Source of the DNA: Lentisphaerota bacterium
GTDB lineage: Bacteria; Verrucomicrobiota; Kiritimatiellia; UBA8416; VGWJ01
Direction of reading: 5' to 3'
DNA: 53,486 bases
Assembly (NCBI GenBank): GCA_016873635.1
Contig: VGWJ01000015.1
Span: 1-53,486, forward strand
A program made the translations under genes and the position numbers. Of the stretch, positions 8,367 to 17,146 are shown piece by piece; position 1 is the stretch's first letter, and every line of letters starts with the position of its first letter. The notes beneath the pieces were generated by a model. The model was not told the DNA's origin. It saw only the letters and a program-made list of their open reading frames with translations, and did not search any database.

Positions 8367-9065
8367 CTAGTTCTCGGCCTCGGCCAGCCATCTTACGGCG
8401 CGCTGCACAAGCTCCGCCGCGTTCGATATGTTCAGCTTGTTCTTGATGTGCGTGCGATAAGTCTCCACGGTCTTGACGCTCAGGCGCAGACGCCGCGCGA
8501 TCTCCCGCGTGGGCACGCCCCGGCCGATCAACTCGAAGACCTCCAGCTCGCGATCGCTGAGCGACTCCACGCCCCGCCTCGACCGTTCGGCGCTCCCCTC
8601 GCTCACATAGGTCTTCAACATCCGCGTCGCGATGCCGTCGCTTACGAAAAGCCCGCCGTCGAGCACCTTCCTGATCGCCCTGAGGAGCGTGCCCGTGGCC
8701 TCCTGCTTCATCACATACCCGCGAGCGCCCGCCCGCAAGGCACGCTCGGCATAGAGATGTTCGTCGTGCATGGACAGCACCAGGATCGGAAGTTCGGGGA
8801 AATGGACGGCGATGGTCTTGGTCAGCTCAATGCCGTTGGCGCCCTGCAGCGAAATGTCCAGGAGAACCAGGTCGGGCCGCTTCTCCGCCACGGACTGCTG
8901 CGCGTCCGACGCGTTGTCCGCTTCCCCGCAGACGTCGAGGTCCGGTTCGCCGCGGATGAGGTGAGTCAGACCGGCCCGGACGATGGGATGATCGTCAACG
9001 ATCAGAACACGTCGCCGCGCCGTCGCCGAGCGCGAGCCGCCAACGCGCCTTCCCCCGCTTTTCAC
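8367..9065 (-). CDS. NarL/FixJ-family response regulator
   Basis: 232 residues. The receiver domain (about 18-135) shows [14 protein letters not shown], phospho-acceptor Asp in DLVLLDISL, and conserved Thr/Ser and Lys positions (LVLSMHD, GYVMKQ). A LuxR-type HTH follows ([15 protein letters not shown], then [22 protein letters not shown]). The start is GTG at 9065 with no strong ribosome binding site; a start a few codons later is possible. No kinase of the HisKA_3 type that usually partners this family is adjacent. It is divergent from rpsB, sharing a leader of about 570 bases. Confidence 0.93.
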   Translation of the reverse strand: MKSGGRRVGGSRSATARRRVLIVDDHPIVRAGLTHLIRGEPDLDVCGEADNASDAQQSVAEKRPDLVLLDISLQGANGIELTKTIAVHFPELPILVLSMHDEHLYAERALRAGARGYVMKQEATGTLLRAIRKVLDGGLFVSDGIATRMLKTYVSEGSAERSRRGVESLSDRELEVFELIGRGVPTREIARRLRLSVKTVETYRTHIKNKLNISNAAELVQRAVRWLAEAEN

Positions 9066-9418
9066 GGGGGCATTCTAGGAAAAAGGCGGTGTCTGCCAAG
9101 AGAATAACACCGCCTACAACGCCCCGCCCTCCCCGCCCGCGGACGGCGCCGCGCCGGCGCCCCCCGCGCCCGCCTTCACCCGGCCCGCTGTCCTCCCCCT
9201 GCCCCATTGCCAGGCCCGCCGACACGCACACCGCCGCCAGCCACAGACATGGCCTTCATCGCTTCGCCTGCCTGCTTCGCCGCTCGTTTTCCCGTTCTTC
9301 CGCCAGGACCGGGCCGGTCCACGCGCCTTCGGCATTACAGCGCGGCGCCGGCGGATTTACTGCCGGGCGCCGCGCGGAAACGGAGCGGACGCTCGCCGCG
9401 TCTTCCGGCCTTCCGGCG

Positions 9419-9474
9419 TTTTGCGTTGTTTTGCGTTGTTTTGCGCTTGCTTCATGTGCGGCGGCTGGTACATT
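9419..9474 (+). promoter_or_regulatory. rpsB-tsf promoter with phased T-tracts
   Basis: TTGCTT (9447-9452), a 16-base spacer and TACATT (9469-9474) form a plausible sigma-70 promoter. Directly upstream lies a 10-bp tandem repeat, TTTTGCGTTG, in two full copies and one partial copy (9419-9446). The T-tracts are spaced one helical turn apart, as in UP-like or curved-DNA activating elements. It is the only AT-rich patch in this leader. Confidence 0.55.
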
Positions 9475-9545
9475 ACGCGCCCTTGAACGGGTTCCCGGAC
9501 AGGGCCGGCGCCTTCGGGCGGCGGCCGGCGGGAACGGAAGCGAGC

Positions 9546-9618
9546 GCGCCCCCTGGCCACACGGGGCGCCAAAGCGGATTCCGCGAGCGGCCGGACGGAA
9601 GCCCGGCCCGCAACGCGG
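9546..9618 (+). promoter_or_regulatory. Structured rpsB leader (two stem-loops)
   Basis: The first stem pairs 9546-9552 with 9563-9569 (GCGCCCC/GGGGCGC). The second is a nested hairpin: CCGCG 9581-9585 with 9614-9618, GCGG 9587-9590 with 9608-9611, and CCGG 9591-9594 with 9603-9606. It ends 7 bases before the AAGGAG ribosome binding site. S2 autoregulation through such a leader is an inference. Confidence 0.4.
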
Positions 9619-9637
9619 CCAAAAGAAGGAGCAGACA

Positions 9638-10600
9638 GTGGCTACATCAGCAACTGACGTCCCCGCGGACGTCGGCATCCGGGACCTGCTTGCCGCGGGT
9701 CTTCACTTCGGACACCAGACCAAGCGCTGGAACCCCAAGATGAAGCGCTACATCTTCGACAAGCGCAACGGGGTTCACGTGATCGACCTGGCCAAGACCC
9801 TGGCGCTCCTGAACCAGGCCACCGCGTTCCTGCGGGGCGTGGCCCTGGAAGGCAGGGGCGTGCTCTTCGTGGGCACGAAGAAGCAGGCCCAGGACATCGT
9901 CAAGGAAGCGGCCCTGTCCTGCGGGCAGCACTACGTCAGCACGCGCTGGCTGGGCGGCACGCTGACCAACCGCGAGACCATCCGCCGCAGCGTCAGGCGC
10001 ATGCGCGAGCTGGAGACGCTCGAGAAGAACAAGTCGTTCGAGACCATGCACAAGAAAGAAGCTTCCGTGCTGCGGCACGAGCTCGAGAAGCTGAGGCGCA
10101 ATCTCACCGGCGTCGCCAACATGGCGGACCTGCCGGGCGCCGTGGTGGTAATCGACGTGATACGCGAGGCCATCGCCGTCAAGGAGGCGTCGCGGCTGGA
10201 CATTCCCGTGGTCGCCATCGTCGACACCAACTGCGATCCGGAGCTGATTGACTATCCCATTCCCGGCAACGACGATGCCATGCGCGCCATCCGCCTGGTG
10301 TGCGGCGTCCTGAGCAACACGGTGCGCGTGGCCGCCGCGGAATACGCCGAAGTCGCGGCGGAAACGAACCGCCGCCGGCAGGCCGAGGAAGAGGCGCGGC
10401 GCAAGGAGTCCGCCGCGGCCGCGGCCGCCGCGGGCGCCACGGGCGCCACGGGCGGCGCCGCCGGCGACAAGCCGGAGCAGGCCCGCCGGCGCAAGCCCCG
10501 CGGCGAGAAGAAGGACGCTGCCGCCGGCAGGCCGGCGCCGAAGACCGCCGCGCCGGAAGGTCCCGCGCCGGCCGCCGCCGCGGAACCCGAAAACACGTAA
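9638..10600 (+). CDS. rpsB: Ribosomal protein S2
   Basis: 320 residues from GTG 9638, chosen because AAGGAG lies 6 bases upstream and [21 protein letters not shown] fits the family start; the frame is open much further upstream but that part is not S2. The core (about 10-240) is canonical: [43 protein letters not shown] and [20 protein letters not shown]. The last 75 or so residues form an Ala/Gly/Lys/Arg-rich tail absent from the 241-residue E. coli protein. It binds the 30S platform region with S1/S3. It is followed by tsf, the usual bacterial pairing. Confidence 0.98.
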   Translation: MATSATDVPADVGIRDLLAAGLHFGHQTKRWNPKMKRYIFDKRNGVHVIDLAKTLALLNQATAFLRGVALEGRGVLFVGTKKQAQDIVKEAALSCGQHYVSTRWLGGTLTNRETIRRSVRRMRELETLEKNKSFETMHKKEASVLRHELEKLRRNLTGVANMADLPGAVVVIDVIREAIAVKEASRLDIPVVAIVDTNCDPELIDYPIPGNDDAMRAIRLVCGVLSNTVRVAAAEYAEVAAETNRRRQAEEEARRKESAAAAAAAGATGATGGAAGDKPEQARRRKPRGEKKDAAAGRPAPKTAAPEGPAPAAAAEPENT

Positions 10601-10640
10601 GGCGCCGCGATCCGCAGGCGCGTTTCAAGGGAGTCACACC

Positions 10641-11477
10641 ATGAGCGAAATCACAGCCGCCCTCGTGAAAGAACTGCGTGACGCCACGAACGTCAGCATG
10701 ATGGAATGCAAACGCGCCCTGGTGGAGGCCGGCGGCGACATGAACCAGGCCGCGCGCCTGCTGCGCGAACGCGGCGCCGCGCTGGCCGTCAAACGGGCCG
10801 CGCGCGCCGCCAACCAGGGCCTGGTCGCGGCGGCCGCCTCCGCGGACGGACGGACCGTGTCGCTCGTCGAAGTCAACAGCGAGACGGACTTCGTGGCGCG
10901 GAACGCCGGCTTCCAGGCGTTTGTCGCCGCCGCCGCGCGCAAGGCGCTGGAAAGCGACGCCCCCCTGGCGGAAACGTTCAAGCCGGAGCTCGCCGGCAAG
11001 ATCGCGGAAATCGGGGAGAACCTCGTGCTGCGCCGCAACGCCCGCTTCGCGCTCCGGGACTCCGGCAAGGTCGCGTCCTACGTGCATCTCGGCGGCAAGG
11101 TGGGCGTTCTCGTGGAAGTCGGCTGCACGCGGGCGGAAACCGCCGCCAATCCCGAATTCCAGGAGCTGGTCAGGGACCTGACGCTGCACGTGGCCGCCGC
11201 GCGTCCGCAATACCTCGCTCCCGCGGACGTGCCGGCCGACGTCGCGTCGGCCGAGCGGGAGATCTTCGCCAGGCAGGTCGCCGGCAAGCCGCCGCAGATC
11301 GTCGAGAAGATCGTGGACGGCAAGATGAAGAAGTACTACGCCGAAGTGTGCCTCGTCGACCAGCCGTTCGTAAAGGAACCCAAGCAGAGCATCACGGAGC
11401 TGTTGCGCGAGAAGGGCAAGGCGCTGGGCGACACCCCCGTCATCCGGCGGTTCCTTCGTTATCAGCTCGGCGAGTAG
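10641..11477 (+). CDS. tsf: Elongation factor Ts
   Basis: 278 residues, normal length. The N-terminal UBA-like module has VKELRDATNVSMMECKRAL and GDMNQAARLLRERG. The core contains the family signature around VEVNSETDFVARN, then YVHLGGKVGVLVEVGC and the coiled-coil end KSITELLREKGKALGDTPV. EF-Ts exchanges GDP on EF-Tu. AGGGAG precedes the ATG. It is 40 bases downstream of rpsB and in one transcript with it. Confidence 0.98.
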   Translation: MSEITAALVKELRDATNVSMMECKRALVEAGGDMNQAARLLRERGAALAVKRAARAANQGLVAAAASADGRTVSLVEVNSETDFVARNAGFQAFVAAAARKALESDAPLAETFKPELAGKIAEIGENLVLRRNARFALRDSGKVASYVHLGGKVGVLVEVGCTRAETAANPEFQELVRDLTLHVAAARPQYLAPADVPADVASAEREIFARQVAGKPPQIVEKIVDGKMKKYYAEVCLVDQPFVKEPKQSITELLREKGKALGDTPVIRRFLRYQLGE

Positions 11478-11494
11478 AGCCCACCGGTCCGCAT

Positions 11495-12895
11495 ATGGGC
11501 AGCAGGTCAAGACTCTGGTTCGTGACCTTCCTGACCTTTATCAGGTTCCCCCTCGTTCTCGTCTTCGTCGCCGCCGCCCTGGTCCGCGTCTATCATCCCG
11601 ACCGGGACGCCCTGTTCTACGTCGCCTTCGCGGCGCTGCTCGCTTCGGCCGTAACCGACTGGCTCGACGGGCACTTCGCGCGCCGGCTGCGTGTGGAAAC
11701 CAGGTTCGGCGCGCACGCCGATCCCCTCATGGACAAGCTGTTCTACCTGGCCACGCTGCCCCTGCTGGTCTTCGTGGTCACGGAAAACGGCCATATCCGG
11801 CACGGCCTGTTCCTGGTGTGCATAACGGTCTTTTTCCTGGCGCGCGACCAGTGGGTGACCTTCCTGCGTTCGATCGGCTCGATGTACAACGTCAGCGGCG
11901 GCGCCACGTGGTCGGGCAAGCTGCGCACGTCCATCAACTTCCCGCTGATCTGCGCCATCTACTACTTCGAGGAAGCGCCCGTGCGCCTCGTGGACGTGCA
12001 TCTGCTGTACGCCGCGGAAGTGGTCGCGTGCATCGTGAACGTGATCTCGCTGTACACCTACACCCGGCGCTACTGGCCTTACCTGCATCTCAGCACGCTT
12101 TCGAAGGACGGCGCGGCGCACGAGACTCCCTCGCTTCCGGCCATGCACGCCGAGAAGGCAAAGGCGCTGGGCCGGATGGCCAGCGGCGTCACGCACGATT
12201 TCAGCAACTTCCTGGCGGCCATTCTCGGCAACGCCGGCATCGTGCGCAAGGGCCTCCCGGCGGACAGTCCCCTGCGGCAGCCCGTGGCGCAGATCGAGGA
12301 AACCGCGCAGCAGGCCGTGGAGCTCACGAACCGCCTTCAGACCTACATGGGCAAAGGGCGCGCCTCATTCGCGCGGACCGACCTGTCCGCGCTGGTCGCG
12401 GGCATGCGCGAGGGACTCGCCGGCCGCCTGCCGCCCGGGATGCGGCTGGACTGCGCGACGCAGCCGGACCTGGCGCCGGTCGAGGCCGACGCCGCCCTCG
12501 TCCGCCGCCTGCTGCTGATCCTGGTGGCCAACGCCGCGGAATCGGCGGCGGATGAGGTCGGCGAGGTGCGCGTGCGCACCCTCTCGCTGGCGCATGACAG
12601 CCTGCCGGCCGACGCCGTCTGGTTCGACGCCCCGCCGCCGCCCGGCCCGCAGGCCGCCATCCTGGTCAGCGACCGCGGCGGCGGCATCCCGCCCGCGCTG
12701 CTGCCCCGCATATTCGATCCGTTCTTCAGCACGAAGATGCGCGCCCAGGGCCTGGGGCTGCCCGAGGCGCTGGGGATCATGCGCGCGCACGGCGGCGCGA
12801 TGGCGGTGCACTCCGCGCCCGGACACGGCAGCGTGTTCGCGGCCGTCTTCCCGCGGCGCCGGGATCAGGCCGGCGGCCCGAACAGCGAGAGCTGA
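11495..12895 (+). CDS. CDP-alcohol phosphatidyltransferase fused to a sensor histidine kinase
   Basis: 466 residues in one uninterrupted frame. Residues 1-200 are membrane-rich and carry a perfect CDP-alcohol phosphotransferase motif, D-G-x2-A-R-x8-G-x3-D-x3-D, at about 58-80 (DGHFARR ... GAHADPLMDK), the signature of PgsA-like enzymes that transfer phosphatidyl groups to an alcohol such as glycerol phosphate. From about 215 a cytoplasmic kinase follows: H-box ASGVTHDFSNF with His 234, N-box VANAAES, and G-boxes VSDRGGGIP and GLGLPEALG. No separate sensor domain is present. An ATG at 12142 could in principle start the kinase alone, but no good ribosome binding site precedes it. It starts 17 bases after tsf and overlaps the mutS 3' end by 31 bases in antisense. 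Confidence 0.9.
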   Translation: MGSRSRLWFVTFLTFIRFPLVLVFVAAALVRVYHPDRDALFYVAFAALLASAVTDWLDGHFARRLRVETRFGAHADPLMDKLFYLATLPLLVFVVTENGHIRHGLFLVCITVFFLARDQWVTFLRSIGSMYNVSGGATWSGKLRTSINFPLICAIYYFEEAPVRLVDVHLLYAAEVVACIVNVISLYTYTRRYWPYLHLSTLSKDGAAHETPSLPAMHAEKAKALGRMASGVTHDFSNFLAAILGNAGIVRKGLPADSPLRQPVAQIEETAQQAVELTNRLQTYMGKGRASFARTDLSALVAGMREGLAGRLPPGMRLDCATQPDLAPVEADAALVRRLLLILVANAAESAADEVGEVRVRTLSLAHDSLPADAVWFDAPPPPGPQAAILVSDRGGGIPPALLPRIFDPFFSTKMRAQGLGLPEALGIMRAHGGAMAVHSAPGHGSVFAAVFPRRRDQAGGPNSES

Positions 12896-15372
12896 TCGGG
12901 ATCGTAGCGCTCCTTCCCGCCCCGCGGACGGGCGATGCGCGGCTGGCCGGCCTCGCCGAGTTCGCCTTCCTCGAGGTTGGCCAGGATCTCCCGGGCGCGG
13001 TCGAGCACCTCCGGCGGCATGCCCGCCAGGCGGGCGACGTGAATCCCGTAGCTCTTGTCCGACCCGCCCGGCACGATCCGTCGCACGAACACGACGCGCT
13101 CGCCGCTCTCCCGCACCATGACGTTGTAGTTCCTGACGCCCGTCATCGTCAGCGCCAGATCCGTCAGCTCGTGGTAGTGGGTGGCGAAGAGCGTCTTGGC
13201 CTTGACGCGCGCGGTGTTGTGCAGGTATTCGGCCACGGCCCAGGCGATGCTGATGCCGTCGAAGGTGCTGGTGCCGCGCCCGATCTCGTCGAGCACCACC
13301 AGGCTCCGCCGCGTGGCGTTGTTCAGGATGTTGGCGGTCTCCTGCATCTCGACCATGAAGGTGCTGCGCCCGCGCGCCAGGTCGTCGCTGGCGCCCACGC
13401 GCGTGAACACGCGATCCACCAGGCAGATTTCCGCCGCCTCCGCCGGCACGAACGAGCCCATGTGCGCCATGATCACGATCAGCGCCACCTGCCGGATGTA
13501 CGTGGACTTGCCCGCCATGTTGGGCCCCGTGATGATCACCACCTGGTTGTCGCCCGTATCCAGGCGCGTGTCGTTGGGCACAAAGCGCTCGGCGCCGGGC
13601 ATCTGCTCCACCACCGGGTGCCGGCCGCCCTTGACGACGATTGCGTCGCCGTCGTTCATGACCGGCCGCACGTAGCCCAGGGCGCACGCGCGCTCCGCCA
13701 GCGCCGCCAGCGCGTCCGCGCCGGCCACCGCCTCGCCCGCGGCCTGGACGGCGGCCGCGCGGGCCGCGACCGCGTCGCGGATCGCCGCGAAAAGCTCGTA
13801 TTCCAGGGCCATGGCGCGCTCCTGCGCGCCCAGCACCGTCCGCTCGTGCTCCTTCAGCTCCGGCGTCACGAAGCGTTCGGCGCCCACGAGGGTCTGCTTG
13901 CGCTCGTAGTCCGCCGGGACGTTGCCGCACTGGCCCTTGGAGACCTCGATATAGTAGCCGAAGACTTTGTTGAAGCGCACCTTCAGGGTCCTGATGCCCG
14001 TGCGCTGCTGCTCGGCGGTCTGGTAGGCCGCCAGCCAGGACTTGCCCTCGCCGGCCGCGCGCCGCAGCTTGTCCAGCTCGGCGTCGTAGCCGTCGCGGAT
14101 GATGCCCCCTTCGCGCAGCGTGGCCGGCGGCTCCTCGGCGATGCCGCGCCGGATCACGTCAACCAGCCCGGGCAGCGGCTCGATCCGCGCGCCCAGCGCC
14201 CGCAGCAGGGACGCGCCGGCCCGCTCCAGGGTCGCCTTCAGCGCCGGCAGCCGCTCCAGGGAGCGCCCCAGCGCCGCCACGTCGCGGGCGTTGCCGCCGC
14301 CCGTGGCGATGCGCACCACGAGCCGCTCGATGTCGCGCACGCCTTCGAGCTGTTCGCCCATCTCCTGACGCAGGGCCGCGTCGCCGCAGAAATTCGCCAC
14401 CGCCGCGTGCCGGCCCCGGATCTCTTCCAGCCGCCGCGGCGGGCGCAGCAGCCAGTCGCGCAGGGCCCGGCCGCCCATGGCCGTGCGCGTCACGTCCAGC
14501 ACCTCCAGCAGCGTCGTTCCGGACGGACGGCCGCGGGCCGGCGCCAGCGCCAGGTTCGCGCAGGTGCCCTCGTCCAGCCATACCGCGTCGGCCGGGTGAC
14601 GGAAATGAAACGCGCGCACATGCGCCACCGGCCGCCGCAGGGCCGCCTTCACGTAGTGCAGCACCGCCCCGGCCGCGCCCACCAGCACACGCCGGCCCTC
14701 GATGCCGAAGCCTTCGAGGGAATGCGTCCCGAAATGCCGCGTCAGCGTTTCGTGCGCCGCGTCGTAATCGAAGGTCCACTCCTCGCCGGGGCTCACCGGC
14801 GCGCCGCCCAGCGCCTCGGCCAGGCCGCGGTAGGCGTCGCTGCCGCGGGCTTCGGCCGGCACCACGCATTCGGCGGGCGCCGCCGCCGCCAGGGCGTCGC
14901 GCACCGCTTCCATGGACCCGGCCTCCTCCCCCGTGAACAGGCCGGTGGACACGTCCAGGAACGCCACGCCGCAGACCCCGCCTTCGCAGTACACGCCCGC
15001 CAGGAAGTTGTTGCGGCGCGCCTCCAGGATGCCCTCCGCGGTGGCCGTGCCGGCCGTGACCACCCGCGTCACCTCGCGCCGCACGATCCCCCGGGCCGCG
15101 GCGGCATCCTCCATCTGGTCGCACAGCGCCACCTTCTTGCCGGCCCGCACCAGCTTCGCCAGGTACAGCTCGGCCGCGTGGTACGGCACGCCGCACATGG
15201 GCACGCCGTTGCGCTTGGTCAGGGCAACGTCAAGGATGGGCGCGGCGGTCTGCGCGTCGCCGAAGAACATCTCGTAGAAATCGCCGAGGCGGAAGAAGAG
15301 GATCGTGTCCGCCGGCAGCTCCGCGCGCACGCGGCGGTATTGCCGCATCATGGGTGTGGTTGTTTCGGTCAC
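12865..15372 (-). CDS. mutS: DNA mismatch repair protein MutS
   Basis: 835 residues. The mismatch-binding domain has the F-x-E wedge (FRLGDFYEMF). Connector, core and clamp domains follow, and then the ABC-type ATPase: Walker A GPNMAGKSTYIRQ, signature-region TRVGASDDLARGRSTFMVEM, Walker B LVVLDEIGRGTSTFDG and LFATHYHEL. The C-terminus ends LSLFGPPA. The start is GTG at 15372, 10 bases after the upstream isomerase stop, so it appears to be last in the gfo/idh-isomerase-isomerase-mutS run; ATG at the eighth codon is an alternative. MutS recognises mismatches and recruits MutL, encoded at 49770-51620. Confidence 0.98.
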   Translation of the reverse strand: MTETTTPMMRQYRRVRAELPADTILFFRLGDFYEMFFGDAQTAAPILDVALTKRNGVPMCGVPYHAAELYLAKLVRAGKKVALCDQMEDAAAARGIVRREVTRVVTAGTATAEGILEARRNNFLAGVYCEGGVCGVAFLDVSTGLFTGEEAGSMEAVRDALAAAAPAECVVPAEARGSDAYRGLAEALGGAPVSPGEEWTFDYDAAHETLTRHFGTHSLEGFGIEGRRVLVGAAGAVLHYVKAALRRPVAHVRAFHFRHPADAVWLDEGTCANLALAPARGRPSGTTLLEVLDVTRTAMGGRALRDWLLRPPRRLEEIRGRHAAVANFCGDAALRQEMGEQLEGVRDIERLVVRIATGGGNARDVAALGRSLERLPALKATLERAGASLLRALGARIEPLPGLVDVIRRGIAEEPPATLREGGIIRDGYDAELDKLRRAAGEGKSWLAAYQTAEQQRTGIRTLKVRFNKVFGYYIEVSKGQCGNVPADYERKQTLVGAERFVTPELKEHERTVLGAQERAMALEYELFAAIRDAVAARAAAVQAAGEAVAGADALAALAERACALGYVRPVMNDGDAIVVKGGRHPVVEQMPGAERFVPNDTRLDTGDNQVVIITGPNMAGKSTYIRQVALIVIMAHMGSFVPAEAAEICLVDRVFTRVGASDDLARGRSTFMVEMQETANILNNATRRSLVVLDEIGRGTSTFDGISIAWAVAEYLHNTARVKAKTLFATHYHELTDLALTMTGVRNYNVMVRESGERVVFVRRIVPGGSDKSYGIHVARLAGMPPEVLDRAREILANLEEGELGEAGQPRIARPRGGKERYDPDQLSLFGPPA

Positions 15373-15382
15373 GTTCCCGACA

Positions 15383-16261
15383 CTACACCGGTCGTGCGAT
15401 TTGTTCCAGCATCCGCATCATGCGGCGGCCGTATTCGACGTAGTTCGCGAACCGGACGCCGGCCTCGGACTGCACGGACGGATCGTGCAGAACCGCCGCC
15501 AGGTGCGGCTCGATGGATATGCCGCCGTCGTAGCCGCGGCCCAGCAGGTCCGTGATGATGCGCCGCACGTCGCCGTCCCCCTCGCCGGGATACGTGAAGC
15601 GGGCGGCGCCGGCGGCCGCGTCGTGCACGCCGTCCTTCACGTGCACGTAGGCCACGTGATCGCGCACGTGCGCGTAGAATTCCCACGCGGACTGCTTCGG
15701 ACGCGGCGGGGCGCAGGTCATGTCGTCCGCGAACACGGGATTGCCCGTATCGAAGACCAGCTTCAGCCCCGGCACGTTCTCCAGCAGGCGCAGCGTGTAA
15801 GTCCAGCCCATGCCGCCGTAGTTCATGCAGTTCTCGTGCACCGCGGTCAGCCCCGCGTCGCCGAACATCCGCACCAGCTCGCGCAGGCGGCGGAAGCGCT
15901 CCCCGGCCATCTGGTCTTCCGGGCCGCGATCGGGCAGCAGCGCGAAGCTCATGATGCGCACCATCCCGGTTCCCAGGCGCCGCATGCGCGGAATGGCCCG
16001 CCGGGCCTCGGCCAGGGAATCGTCGAAGGGCCGGTCGATGCGCTTGCCCCAGTTGGCGATGGCCGACCCGAAGCAGTTGACCTTCACGCCGGCTTCGCCG
16101 AGCTTGCGGCACACGCGATCGAACACGTCGTCCGGGATGTCGTGGATGTTCCGGCCGTCCACGTTGCGCGCCTCGATGCTCTCCCACCCCAGCGCCCGCG
16201 TCGCGCGTATCTGCCCTTCAATGTCGTCCGCGGCCTCGTCGGCGAATCCGGTAAGGTACAC
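15383..16261 (-). CDS. Sugar phosphate isomerase/epimerase (AP-endonuclease-2 TIM barrel)
   Basis: 292 residues from GTG 16261, with GGAGG about 9 bases upstream. The TIM-barrel family is shown by MYLTGFADEA, LGWESIEARN and the metal-ligand positions AVHEN, LVFDTGN, YVHVKD and SIEPH. Such proteins isomerise or epimerise sugars or inositol derivatives with a divalent metal. It is cotranscribed with a second isomerase and a Gfo/Idh oxidoreductase, which suggests a sugar or polyol breakdown route; the substrate is not visible. mutS follows 10 bases later. Confidence 0.9.
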   Translation of the reverse strand: MYLTGFADEAADDIEGQIRATRALGWESIEARNVDGRNIHDIPDDVFDRVCRKLGEAGVKVNCFGSAIANWGKRIDRPFDDSLAEARRAIPRMRRLGTGMVRIMSFALLPDRGPEDQMAGERFRRLRELVRMFGDAGLTAVHENCMNYGGMGWTYTLRLLENVPGLKLVFDTGNPVFADDMTCAPPRPKQSAWEFYAHVRDHVAYVHVKDGVHDAAAGAARFTYPGEGDGDVRRIITDLLGRGYDGGISIEPHLAAVLHDPSVQSEAGVRFANYVEYGRRMMRMLEQIARPV

Positions 16262-16301
16262 GATCCTGCTCCTCCCGCGGGCCGGCCGTCGCCCGGCGCG
16301 G

Positions 16302-16343
16302 CAGCCGCTTCCGCCGTTGAACGCGCCGCGCCGGAAACGGCTG
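16302..16343. repeat. Imperfect palindrome between the two isomerase genes
   Basis: CAGCCGCTTCCG (16302-16313) pairs with CGGAAACGGCTG (16332-16343) at 11 of 12 positions around an 18-base GC-rich loop. It fills most of the 101-base gap between the two genes and resembles the other palindromic repeats of this window. No T-run follows, so a simple intrinsic terminator is unlikely. Confidence 0.5.
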
Positions 16344-16362
16344 CGGCGGCCGCAACGCCGCC

Positions 16363-17133
16363 CTACGCGTACCCCATGGCCTTGAGATTGCGGTAACTGA
16401 CGGCGAGGCAGTCGAACGGGTCTTTGCCGTACCCGTCGTCCTGCTCGACGAACATGGTTTCCACGCCGCCTTCTGCCGCGGCTTTCAGGATCGCCGGCCA
16501 GTCAAGGTTGCCCTCGCCCACCTCGGCCATGCGCTTGCCCTCGCCGGGAACGAATATCATGTCCTTGAGATGGATCACGGGCATGCGCCCCGCGCAGAAC
16601 TTCAGCCAGGCCGCCGGCGAGCCGCCGCCGGACTGAATCCAATACGTGTCCAGCTCCGCCTTGAGCATCGCGGGAGGCGCGTCCTCGTACAGCGCGCGCA
16701 GCCACGTGCGCCCGTTGTGCCGCGCAAACTCGAAGTCGTGGTTGTGATACGAGAAGTCCATGCCCTCCTTCGCCAGGCGCGCCGCGACCGGCGCCAGCTC
16801 GTCCAGGAAGCGCTTCAGGCCGTCTGCCGTCCGGTATTCCCCGGGCAGGCTGCCGACCGCCGGGTGCCGGCAACCCCACGCCTTGTGTTCCTCGATCAGG
16901 GCGTCCAGGTCGTTCAGGAACCGCTCCCAGCCCGCATGCGTGGAATCCACGCGCAGGCCCGAATCGCGGATCGCGCGGGTCAGCTCGCCCTTGTCAACCG
17001 GCCCGAATGCCGACACCTGCACGGAAGTGTACCCGATCTCGCGGACCTTGCGGAAGGTCTCGACGATGTCCGGAATCGTCCGGGTGGCGTGGCGAACGGT
17101 GTAAAGCTGCGCTCCGACGCGGGGTTTCTTCAT
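16363..17133 (-). CDS. Sugar phosphate isomerase/epimerase (TIM barrel)
   Basis: 256 residues. AAGGA lies about 9 bases before the ATG. Family features are VGAQLYTVRH, IGYTSVQVS, FSYHNHDFEF, LKAELDTYW, VIHLKDM, VGEGNLDWPAIL and FVEQDDGY, with Glu/Asp/His/Glu metal ligands in the expected order. It is close to IolE/xylose-isomerase-like proteins that accompany Gfo/Idh dehydrogenases. Only 13 bases separate it from the upstream oxidoreductase gene, so translation is probably coupled. Its specific sugar cannot be inferred. Confidence 0.92.
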   Translation of the reverse strand: MKKPRVGAQLYTVRHATRTIPDIVETFRKVREIGYTSVQVSAFGPVDKGELTRAIRDSGLRVDSTHAGWERFLNDLDALIEEHKAWGCRHPAVGSLPGEYRTADGLKRFLDELAPVAARLAKEGMDFSYHNHDFEFARHNGRTWLRALYEDAPPAMLKAELDTYWIQSGGGSPAAWLKFCAGRMPVIHLKDMIFVPGEGKRMAEVGEGNLDWPAILKAAAEGGVETMFVEQDDGYGKDPFDCLAVSYRNLKAMGYA

Positions 17134-17146
17134 GCCGGTTGTTCCT

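Noticed and set aside
9089-9637. In-frame N-terminal extension of S2 (183 codons)
   Set aside because: Low-complexity Arg/Pro/Ala; the GTG at 9638 has a strong ribosome binding site, and the promoter and hairpins lie inside the supposed extension.
10706-11494. In-frame upstream extension of the fusion kinase through tsf
   Set aside because: It overlaps EF-Ts in another frame and is Arg/Gly-rich noise; the membrane domain begins at ATG 11495.
13039-15555. 838-codon plus-strand ORF antisense to mutS
   Set aside because: Composition is His/Arg/Ala/Val-rich with no domains; it mirrors a certain gene in very GC-rich DNA.
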